Shown: positions 57,344-64,000 of the stretch, one piece after another
Layout: each line of letters opens with the position of its first letter
How positions within the stretch are numbered: the stretch's first letter is position 1
DNA from: Nostoc sp. TCL240-02
GTDB lineage: Bacteria > Cyanobacteriota > Cyanobacteriia > Cyanobacteriales > Nostocaceae
Assembly (NCBI RefSeq): GCF_013343235.1
Contig: NZ_CP040094.1
Location: 1,860,501-1,924,500 of the forward strand
Length of the DNA stretch: 64,000 nt
Direction: 5' to 3'
Made by a program: the position numbers and the translations under genes
Notes under the pieces: model-generated
Seen by the model: only the letters and a program-made list of their open reading frames with translations
Databases searched by the model: none
What the model was told of the DNA's origin: nothing

Positions 57344-58255
57344 GAGGCTATTTATAAAGTAAATCTAAAGGGGACTAATCAAATGAAATGATAACGATAA
57401 GATACTTTTGAGACAGTGCATTTACGTAGCGTTCAATGACTCGAAAGGTTTATTCTACCGACCTGAGTGACTCAGAATGGGCTATTCTAGCTCCCTTAAT
57501 CCCACCAGCTAAATCTGGGGGACATCCAAGGACTACTGATATGAGAGAAGTATGCAACGCAATATACTATCAGTTGAAAACGGGATGTCAATGGGACATG
57601 CTACCAGGAGACTTTCCACCAAGTTCAACGGTTTACAGCTATTATCGCAAATGGCAAAAATACGGTATTTGGGAAGAATTAAACCATACACTACGTGACA
57701 AACTAAGGGAGAAACTAGGTAGGTCAACACAACCAACAGCGATCGCGGCAGATAGTCAGTCGGTAAAAACGACTGAAAAAAGGGGGATGTGTACGGCTTT
57801 GATGGTGGAAAGCGCGAGTTTTGGGAAGAAAACGGCAAACAATAGTTGATAGCCTAGGACTATTGCTCAAAGTGGTTGTGAGTGAGGGTAATGCTGGTGA
57901 GAGAGTGCTTGCAGCGTATGCTTTGATGGAACTGCTGGAGGAGCGACCAGAGTTATTAGAAAAAGTTGAAGTCATCTGGGTTGACTCAGGCTATGACGGT
58001 GATAAGTTTGCGCTGGCTGTTTGGTTGATGATTCAAGCTCATGTTGAAGTCATGCGCCGTACTAATAAAGAGTTTGAAGTTTTACCCAAGCGTTGGGTAG
58101 TAGAAAGAACATGATTGCTGGTTTAACCAATACCATCGTTTGAGTAAAGATTATGAACGTCTGACTGAAATGAGTGAAGCTGCCATATATGCCGTTATGA
58201 CTCGAATTATGCTACGTCGTCTAGCCATTTAAAGATTTACTTTATAAATGGTCTC
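57344..58255 (+). mobile_element. IS5-family (IS1031-like) insertion sequence, decayed
   Basis: 912 bp bounded by GAGGCTATTTATAAAG and the inverse of GAGACCATTTATAAAG (the repeats extend to about 22 bp with mismatches). A TTA target duplication lies on both sides (57341-57343, 58256-58258), typical of the TNA duplications of IS5-type elements. Confidence 0.85.
57436..58231 (+). pseudogene. IS5-family transposase with several frameshifts
   Basis: The first frame starts MTRKVYSTDLSDSEWAILAP and carries the first catalytic region AADSQSVKTTEKRG. At the GGGGG run near 57783 the frame is lost (VYGFDGGKR continues in another frame). From 57821 a third frame reads LGRKRQTIVDSLG and VEVIWVDSGYDGDKF (second Asp). 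A further shift at AGAACATGATTGC breaks the FAWFNQYHRLSKDYE motif, and the end MTRIMLRRLAI is out of frame again. It is inactive. Confidence 0.88.
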
Positions 58256-58411
58256 TTAGGGGTCTTAATGATAGGTTTTTCACGAGACATAAAATAAGGT
58301 GGGCTATTTACCCACCTGAATGCAAATTTGTATTTTAAGATTGCCGTGACAGAAAAAACAATATTTTTGGATTTGGCGAAATTGTTCTGAACTGGTAAGT
58401 AATTCAAAACA

Positions 58412-59194
58412 TTAACGGAAATTACCAGGTTTTAAGCGAACAGAGTTAGACTGAGACTGACGACGAACTGCTACTCCATTCCGCAAATTGTTTCCAGTAC
58501 CACCATCTTGGCGATCAAGGAAAGGTTTTAGATTAATGCCACTTCTAGATGAACTAATCCGATTATTGCCACTCCCTAGAAGTGTACGTCCTAAATTATA
58601 TAATTCGTTGCCTCCACTACTGCGATCGCCATAAGTGTTAACGGCTATAGTCTGCTGTCCGTTGTCAGCAGTAGTCAAGTTCTGAAAAATGCTATTGCGG
58701 ATTACAACAGGATCTTTGCCACGCGGTACTGTCAGCACAATTCTACAGGTTGGGTTAGCTTCTGTTGTGACGCAGACAATATTTTCGTTATTTTCTACAG
58801 ATGTCTGGAGTTCTTGTAAACCATCTGGACGATACAGTTCTAAGCGACTAGCAATTGCTGCACAACGTCTTTGTGCATCCCAACCGCCGCCCAAAGCCGC
58901 AGGTGCTGCCCAAGGAAAGAATTGTCCTGGTTGACTTTGTGGCTGATACATAACAGTGGACTGACCGTTGTAAGTCTGGCAGGTAAACCGAGTTGTACCG
59001 TCAGATGAGGGTGAAGGGGGTATACCTGTTGATGTGTCTATTGGGACTGATGAGCCACCTGATGGTACTGTTGGTACGACAACGCCATCGCCATTGCCAG
59101 TAGAGTCATATTGTGCCATTGCTGCCGAATTGCCCAGACACAAAGATAAGCCAATACTACCCAAAGATATCAATCGCAGTAGTTGTGATGACAT
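58412..59194 (-). CDS. COP23-domain exported protein
   Basis: 260 aa with an N-terminal signal peptide ending near AMAQ (residue 28) and a Pro/Ser/Gly-rich linker. The COP23-like domain follows at about 68-175: RFTCQTYNGQSTVMY, WDAQRRCAAIASRLELY, NIVCVTTEANPTCRIVLTVP with conserved cysteines. COP23 was named from a circadian-oscillating membrane protein of a cyanobacterium; its function is unknown. It lies 81 nt from the M48 peptidase gene on the same strand. Confidence 0.8.
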   Translation of the reverse strand: MSSQLLRLISLGSIGLSLCLGNSAAMAQYDSTGNGDGVVVPTVPSGGSSVPIDTSTGIPPSPSSDGTTRFTCQTYNGQSTVMYQPQSQPGQFFPWAAPAALGGGWDAQRRCAAIASRLELYRPDGLQELQTSVENNENIVCVTTEANPTCRIVLTVPRGKDPVVIRNSIFQNLTTADNGQQTIAVNTYGDRSSGGNELYNLGRTLLGSGNNRISSSRSGINLKPFLDRQDGGTGNNLRNGVAVRRQSQSNSVRLKPGNFR

Positions 59195-59274
59195 AAATCA
59201 TTCTCCAGTATAAATAAGTAGGGAATTGATAGTTTAAGTGACGAATAATTCTCTATTTTGATTCATCAAAAACG

Positions 59275-60906
59275 CTATTTTTTTTCCTCTCTTGCTTTTT
59301 TCTCTTCGAGTAGCTTTTTCACCCGTGCTTTAATTTCTAGATGACGCTCCACTCCTTCATAGGCGTAACGGTTGTAGCTATTACGGGTTATGAGGTTTTC
59401 TAAATAACTAACTCGTTCATTGCCGCCTGGGTGCGAAGATAACCAACTAGGAGGAGCATTTTTTTGCTGTTTTTCTAGCGTCACCATTAAGTTACGCAAG
59501 CCATCAGCAGCGTAGCCAGTGGCAACAATTAGGCGTGTACCGAGATTATCTGCCTGACGTTCCATGTCGCGGCTGTAACTGAGTGCAAACAGTTGACCGA
59601 TAGTGCCGCCCAGAGGTAGATATTGGGTAACGTTAGAGATCAGGTTACCTTCGCTGACTAATTGAAAAGTATGGGATAAAAGTACATGGGATAATTCATG
59701 ACCCATTAACCCAGCTAATTCTGCTTCGGAATTAGCTTTAGCGATCGCACCTGCATTAATAAAAATTTTACCCCCAGGTAATGCAAAGGCGTTAAGGCTT
59801 TCCTCTGGAATCACAAAGAATTCGTATTTAAACTCGTCCCGTCCTCCTACTTTCGCCAATTTCTGTCCAATTTCATTGACGTATGCCAAAATATCTTCGT
59901 CTATAATTACACCCAGCTGTTTTTTTGCTTGCTTTGCCACCGACTCACCTATGGCTCGTTCACCTTGTAGCAGCATGATGGTAGAGTCAAGGGCAGAAAA
60001 CGGCCCAAGCAGACTGCCAGTGACGGCATAACCTAAAGCACCTGTAATAATATTACCGATGACATTGCCTCTAATTTCTCTTTGTGTATAAGTTTTGTAA
60101 TGGTTCAGATTTTCTTCTGCTAGTTTTGTAAACTCAGGTGCTTGGGGATTTTTCGGGTTGAGAATAGCAAATTGACGCGCCGCCAAAGACGCTTCCATCC
60201 ATTTTTGATCACCAGCTAGGGCTGTAATTCTAGCTTTGATTAATTCTGCTTGATCTGGATACAGCGAAGAAGCCCGTTCTAATATATCTAATGCTTCTTT
60301 AGTGCGATCGTATTGTTTCAACGCTTCAGCATATCGGATATGGCCAGGGATAAATTCAGGATATTGCTCAACTAATAGTTGCAGAGGTACTAAAGTTTTT
60401 GTTTGCAACTTTTGTGCTATCCCCGCCTCTGATTCTCGCCAGTAGACTTTACCTCCTGGGGATAGTTGCGTGGGGTCGAGTATGGCAGCTTTACGCTGTT
60501 GATTATCTGATGTTTTACCAAAAGGCTGCTTAACTTCGCGGTAAATTTTTTCCGCCTCTGGGATTTGTCCCGCCAGATAAAGTTTATCTGCTTCTATAAA
60601 TTTTAGCTGACGGGTGAGTTCTTCCGGGCTGAGTGGGGGTTCCTGTGGCGACTCTGGCTTTTTCGGTTCGGAAACTTCAGGGGCGGGTTTTGGTGCTTCT
60701 GACGTTGATGAACGTTGCAGTGCTTCCCGTAACTTTTGGACTTTAGTTGTTTCTGAATTCGGCTTTGTCGTTTCAATAGTGGTAGAAGCAGCAGGTTCTT
60801 GTGCCAGAAGGGGTGTTGGCTGCGTCAGGATTATCAAAATTGATGTAGCAGCTGAAAGTAATACCCACTTCCAAGCTGGCAGTAAAGACTTCCAGATTCG
60901 TTTCAT
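59275..60906 (-). CDS. M48-family metalloprotease with N-terminal TPR-like region
   Basis: 543 aa from ATG 60906; a TTG at 60954 would add 16 residues but spoils the signal peptide (MKRIWKSLLPAWKWVLLSAA...LLAQE). A Pro/Glu/Lys-rich stretch (30-90) and a TPR-like helical region (90-250) precede the peptidase: MGHELSHVLLSH near 400 (HExxH zinc site) and SRDMERQADNLG (third zinc ligand Glu). The family includes BepA and HtpX-like proteins for envelope quality control; the location is periplasm or membrane (inference). It is upstream of COP23 on the same strand. Confidence 0.9.
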   Translation of the reverse strand: MKRIWKSLLPAWKWVLLSAATSILIILTQPTPLLAQEPAASTTIETTKPNSETTKVQKLREALQRSSTSEAPKPAPEVSEPKKPESPQEPPLSPEELTRQLKFIEADKLYLAGQIPEAEKIYREVKQPFGKTSDNQQRKAAILDPTQLSPGGKVYWRESEAGIAQKLQTKTLVPLQLLVEQYPEFIPGHIRYAEALKQYDRTKEALDILERASSLYPDQAELIKARITALAGDQKWMEASLAARQFAILNPKNPQAPEFTKLAEENLNHYKTYTQREIRGNVIGNIITGALGYAVTGSLLGPFSALDSTIMLLQGERAIGESVAKQAKKQLGVIIDEDILAYVNEIGQKLAKVGGRDEFKYEFFVIPEESLNAFALPGGKIFINAGAIAKANSEAELAGLMGHELSHVLLSHTFQLVSEGNLISNVTQYLPLGGTIGQLFALSYSRDMERQADNLGTRLIVATGYAADGLRNLMVTLEKQQKNAPPSWLSSHPGGNERVSYLENLITRNSYNRYAYEGVERHLEIKARVKKLLEEKKAREEKK

Positions 60907-61172
60907 ACTTGGGCCCACGTATGCAAAAGGCTCTTTTTTAAATTTTATGAGCAATTAGCAAAATACGCATATAGTGATGTATTTTTTGTGAGGCAGTATG
61001 CCCAAGCGCAAACTGTTAGTTGACCGAAACAGAGTCATGATACAGAGCAAGTAAATTTATTTATGAGGATTATTAATTTTGACTTTTAACTTCCCTAAAG
61101 GGGCTGACGCACCCCAGCACTATTATGTTTAAACTGAGTTACTCAAATACTTGAAAAATTTTTCTATATATG

Positions 61173-61898
61173 CTATGGCAAATTATTTGGATCAATACCT
61201 TGAGATTGTAAATAGGCAATTAGCCGTTCTTTTTGCTGGCGTTCCTGTTCAATTTGTTCCACTGCCCAAAGCAACAAATTACCTGCCTCATCCCACCAGC
61301 GCAACCAGTAACCAGTTCTAGCTTCCTTTGTTCCTTGCCAAGTTCCCAGAAATAAACCCATTGAATCAATCCAATGACGACCATTTTCATCAGGTTGCTT
61401 TAACTCGTAGTGGCTGTTTTCGAGTTGGTAAAATTCTAACAAACCGCCATTTGGGTCAAAAATTACGTAAATTGGAACTTGAAGAATCTGCTCATAAAAA
61501 AACCATTTTCCTGGTGGATAGGTTCGCTTAAAAGAGTATTCTCCACCCTCAGCGTCAGATAAAAATTCCATCACAATTGCCGGAATATCCCCGTCTAAAT
61601 TGGGTGTATAGCTTTTGCGTTCTCCCAAAACTTGATTTACCGATGGTACATAAACCCAGTCGGGTGCTTTAGCAACAAATTGCCCGTTTATCGTTGCACA
61701 AAGTCCAAAATTCGAGGCTATTAACATCTGCGGTTGGATGAAACCACTTATCTCTAGGCTTTCGCGCAAAGCACCAGCTAATAGTGGCTGACCTGTATTT
61801 TCGACTGGTTCATCCTCTAGGTGAAAATCTGCGGGCAACGCTTCCCAAGATATTACCAGTTCTGTTGAAGATTTAGCTTCACCAAGTTGGGTTGTCAT
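61173..61898 (-). CDS. Uma2-family (DUF820) putative endonuclease
   Basis: About 241 aa from ATG 61898, with AGGGG 5 nt upstream; a GTG at 61904 is also in frame. Uma2-family proteins have a PD-(D/E)xK nuclease fold and are numerous in cyanobacteria; their role is unproven. KAPDWVYVPSV, VMEFLSDAEGGEYSFKRTYPPGKW and YEQILQVPIYVIFDP match the family core. A C-terminal helix (LLLWAVEQIEQERQQKERL) follows. There is no operon partner in view. Confidence 0.85.
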   Translation of the reverse strand: MTTQLGEAKSSTELVISWEALPADFHLEDEPVENTGQPLLAGALRESLEISGFIQPQMLIASNFGLCATINGQFVAKAPDWVYVPSVNQVLGERKSYTPNLDGDIPAIVMEFLSDAEGGEYSFKRTYPPGKWFFYEQILQVPIYVIFDPNGGLLEFYQLENSHYELKQPDENGRHWIDSMGLFLGTWQGTKEARTGYWLRWWDEAGNLLLWAVEQIEQERQQKERLIAYLQSQGIDPNNLP

Positions 61899-61998
61899 AA
61901 ACACCCCTTTTTATTGATTTGTCTTTATTTTATGAGCGATCGCATTTATTCTACAACGTCGCTGTTTTGGATGTGATACCTCCAGTGGGCAACAAAAA

Positions 61999-62021
61999 AC
62001 CCCGGCGAAACTAACCGGGGT
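61999..62021 (-). terminator. Intrinsic terminator of the psb34-like gene
   Basis: ACCCCGG pairs with CCGGGGT over a CGAAACTAA loop, followed on the minus strand by GTTTTTTG. It is 55 nt after the stop at 62076. Confidence 0.92.
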
Positions 62022-62075
62022 AAGAGAGAGAGGTACGAATGACGATGAGATACAGCGATACCGCAATTAAAAGTC

Positions 62076-62246
62076 TTAGCTAACGCTAAAACCAATTAAA
62101 ACTAAAGTTGTAACAATTAAACTAGCAAAAAGACCTTGTAATACGTATTTACGTTGTTCCCAAATTGCTGGGTACTCGGCGTAGTAAACCTTGGGTTCAG
62201 CTGCGTAGTTATTGAGAATGCCGTCTTCATTTACAGTGGTGTACAT
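62076..62246 (-). CDS. psb34: Psb34-like photosystem II assembly protein
   Basis: A 56-aa protein, too short to be picked up by common length cut-offs. It begins MYTTVNEDGILNNYAAEPKV, then YYAEYPAIWEQRKYVLQ, and ends with one membrane helix (LFASLIVTTLVLIGFSVS). The N-terminal GxLNNYAxEPKVY motif and single helix match the Hlip-like Psb34 (Synechocystis ssl1498) that binds CP47 in photosystem II assembly intermediates. It has its own terminator and a GAAGAG ribosome site. Confidence 0.8.
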   Translation of the reverse strand: MYTTVNEDGILNNYAAEPKVYYAEYPAIWEQRKYVLQGLFASLIVTTLVLIGFSVS

Positions 62247-62461
62247 ATTTTTTTCTCTTCTTTTGTTTACTTATGTAACTAAATTTAACAAGATTGTTAC
62301 AAAACGTCAAGAGGACTTGACAAAAAAAGGCTGATTATTTTGATAAAAGTAACTTATCAGGCATAGTGGACTGAAGTGAAGCTACCCCAGCCGCCGAAAA
62401 TGCCATATATTACGCAATTTTTTAAATTGCAAAATCTAAAATCCAAAATTGTATAAAAAAT

Positions 62462-62552
62462 AGGACTTACGCAAAACTACACGCGGTAGGTGCAATTTAT
62501 GAATTACCCCTACCGGAAAATAACGGTTTGGGCTATTTTTGGTGTAAGTCCT
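62462..62552. repeat. MITE-like element with AGGACTTACGC termini
   Basis: AGGACTTACGC at 62462-62472 is inverted as GTGTAAGTCCT at 62542-62552, with an inner GGTAGGTG...ACCCCTACC foldback. There is no coding capacity. It is one of three different short elements packed in the 510-bp gap before the DUF1611 gene. Confidence 0.75.
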
Positions 62553-62565
62553 GAAAGAGTAAAGA

Positions 62566-62755
62566 CAATACGGTTCGGTTAAGGCAAGAGACGCGATAAA
62601 TCGCCGTCTCTACAAAGGACTTACTTATTAGACATCTCCAGAAATTAATTATGCGTTACCTGAAACCCTTGTAGAGACGTTGCATTGCAACGTCTCTACA
62701 TTCATTTTCACTCCTATGTCTATTGTAAAGACGGCGATTTATCGCGTCTCTCTAA
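62566..62755. repeat. Repeat cluster: family A end, GAGACGCGATAAATC foldback and a complete family B element
   Basis: CAATACGGTTCGGTTAAGG (62566) is a family A terminus. GAGACGCGATAAATCGCCGTCTC (62588-62610) is a short palindrome. TAGACATCTCCAG (62629) to ATGTCTA (62722) is a family B element with GTAGAGACGTTGC/GCAACGTCTCTAC inside. A further GACGGCGATTTATCGCGTC stands at 62731-62749. Confidence 0.7.
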
Positions 62756-62759
62756 CCAG

Positions 62760-63806
62760 CTAATTCTTCATCACTGCATCCAAAAGCACATTGGCATCAA
62801 AGCGGACTACATCGGTGCAAGGTAGCCCGGTTTCTGCTGTTATTTGAGCGATGCTTTCCTCAGCCGCAGATTCATCTAAATGTGCTGTGTTAAGCGCTAT
62901 ACCCACTACAGGCACACTTGCAAAAGCGCCACCTGCACTAGCAACGGTTTCATAAAGACGAATTACCTCTGGTAAAGGTGGAATTATTACATGGGGATGA
63001 TTGCGGACATGAACTTGTCCCGCTCGATGGACTAACACCAGTTGAGTTGGTTGGGAACCACGAATCAGGGGTAGGGTTGCCGTTGAACCAGGGTGTAGCA
63101 GTGAACCTTGCCCTTCAATGTGCAAGATGTCATAGTTTTTGCCGTAGCGCATCACTACTTGTTCCACTGCACCAGCAGCAAAGTCTACCCGCACGGCATC
63201 TAAAGGCACACCATCCCCTTCTAACATCATCCCAGTTTGACCTGTGGCGAGAAATTTAGAACGCCAGCCCCGCAGTTTTGATGCCCAATGTAACTGTAGG
63301 CTAGTAGACATTTTACCGATCGCCATATCGGTTCCCACTGTCAATACCCGCCGACACGGAAGCGTGCGTGCTATTCCACTAGCAACACCTATATTAGGCG
63401 GCTCTTTGCGGACATCCCAAATTAGTTGCCCTGGTTTGAGCAGTGCATTTAAGTCGGGTATATTTGCCATTGGCGTATGCAAACCGTTTACCAAGGACAT
63501 CCCAGCTTCTAGAGCATCTTTTATTTCTAGCCAATAATCATCTGGGATAGCACCACCACTGGGAGCAATGCCTATTACCAAAACTTCTGGCTTGTACTCT
63601 AAGGCTGCGGCTACCGATACCACAATCGGAACATCACGTTTGATACTTGTTAATTCTGTCAGAGATTTGCCAGCACATTCGCGATCAATGACGGCTACAA
63701 TTGGTGCTTCGCTGTAACGTAAAATTGCGAGTCCTGTTTTGCCGTGAGCCCCAGTAGTTCCCTCATGAAGTAAGATAGCTACTCGTTGATTAAGTGGTAG
63801 ACGCAC
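62760..63806 (-). CDS. DUF1611 protein, DgcN-like
   Basis: 348 aa. The N-terminal half is Rossmann-like (residues 1-130: AILLHEGTTGAHGKTGLAIL, VLVIGIAPSGGAIP). The C-terminal half has a P-loop-like VLTVGTDMAIGKMSTSL near 153 and HIEGQGSLLHPG near 228. In marine bacteria DUF1611 protein DgcN acetylates D-glutamate and works with an enolase-family epimerase, DgcA. Here the start overlaps the 3' end of a dipeptide epimerase gene by 17 bp, the same pairing, so a related amino-acid N-acylation and epimerisation pathway is plausible (inference). Confidence 0.85.
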   Translation of the reverse strand: MRLPLNQRVAILLHEGTTGAHGKTGLAILRYSEAPIVAVIDRECAGKSLTELTSIKRDVPIVVSVAAALEYKPEVLVIGIAPSGGAIPDDYWLEIKDALEAGMSLVNGLHTPMANIPDLNALLKPGQLIWDVRKEPPNIGVASGIARTLPCRRVLTVGTDMAIGKMSTSLQLHWASKLRGWRSKFLATGQTGMMLEGDGVPLDAVRVDFAAGAVEQVVMRYGKNYDILHIEGQGSLLHPGSTATLPLIRGSQPTQLVLVHRAGQVHVRNHPHVIIPPLPEVIRLYETVASAGGAFASVPVVGIALNTAHLDESAAEESIAQITAETGLPCTDVVRFDANVLLDAVMKN

Positions 63807-64000
63807 TGTGTTTTACCCCCAAACCTGGTAAATCGTTTAGCAAAACTCTACCTTCTTTTAGCAATGCACCCGTGAAGGGATCATCGATTAAGTTGAGGTG
63901 ACTGTCTAAATCTAAATAATCAGCTAGTGGCGCTAGCTGTAATGCTGCTGTATTAGCTAGAGAACTGTCAGAATAGCAACCGAACATTACTTGCAACCGA
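63790..64000 (-). CDS. Dipeptide epimerase (enolase superfamily), C-terminal end only
   Basis: The last 70 codons of a gene cut by the right edge. MFGCYSDSSLANTAALQLAP, DYLDLDSHLNLIDDPFTG and the PGLGV end match the C-terminal barrel strands of L-Ala-D/L-Glu epimerase-type enzymes. The stop at 63790 lies inside the start of the DUF1611 gene, so the two are translationally coupled. Its substrate cannot be judged from this fragment. Confidence 0.85.
   Translation of the reverse strand, partial: RLQVMFGCYSDSSLANTAALQLAPLADYLDLDSHLNLIDDPFTGALLKEGRVLLNDLPGLGVKHSASTT

Overview
The window comes from a filamentous, heterocyst-forming type cyanobacterium of the Nostoc/Anabaena group. The sequence evidence is frequent HIP1 octamers (GCGATCGC), a tRNA-Leu(UAA) gene with the cyanobacterial group I intron, ndhL, a Psb34-like photosystem II assembly gene, a COP23-domain gene, and many short interspersed palindromic repeats. 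Genus level is an inference; no rRNA is present.

Region 1 (1-18.9 kb) is a lipid/polyketide biosynthesis locus. On the minus strand a fatty acyl-AMP ligase (FAAL) is followed by a PKS with no acyltransferase (ACP-KS-KR-ACP-KS). Next comes a second PKS that runs off the left edge (DH-ACP-ACP-KR-MT-ECH). Divergently, on the plus strand, lie a free ACP, a ferritin-like acyl-ACP desaturase, an AcpS-type phosphopantetheinyl transferase, a hotdog thioesterase and a second FAAL. This looks like an undescribed trans-AT PKS pathway that starts from an activated, probably desaturated, fatty acid. The 2.2 kb between the two arms holds transposase remnants and a small inverted-repeat element.

Region 2 (19-27.4 kb) is mostly housekeeping: a deleted transposase, a membrane coiled-coil protein, the ndhL-DUF3007-trpA run, intron-bearing tRNA-Leu(UAA), a composite repeat island, an unknown protein, a UPF0104-type membrane protein, and a lipoprotein next to a deleted copy of itself.

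Region 3 (27.7-33.5 kb) holds two overlapping genes that look like a split NLR-type immune receptor. One is TIR plus STAND-like ATPase. The other is STAND-like ATPase, membrane helix, coiled coil and 14 almost identical WD40 repeats that differ at a few surface positions. A 21-bp palindromic minisatellite follows.

Region 4 (33.5-37.6 kb) is nucleotide salvage: MTA phosphorylase, a calcineurin-like phosphoesterase, a yeast-type cytosine deaminase, and a divergent nucleoside hydrolase.

Region 5 (38.3-52.5 kb) is a phosphate-scavenging island of three giant RTX proteins: a type I phosphodiesterase, a PhoA-type phosphatase with a GDPD domain, and an EEP nuclease/phosphatase with phytase domains. 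All three carry nearly the same C-terminal calcium-binding module. Each has 11-bp-periodic GTTAAG-like repeats upstream, matching the cyanobacterial Pho box.

Region 6 (52.9-58.3 kb) is an insertion hotspot. An unknown gene is split by an IS630 element whose right end was then hit by an IS701-like element; the original reading frame can be rebuilt across both. A pentapeptide-repeat membrane protein and a decayed IS5 element follow.

Region 7 (58.4-64 kb) carries COP23, M48 peptidase, Uma2-family and psb34-like genes, a cluster of MITE-like repeats, and a DUF1611 (DgcN-like) gene overlapping a dipeptide epimerase cut by the right edge.
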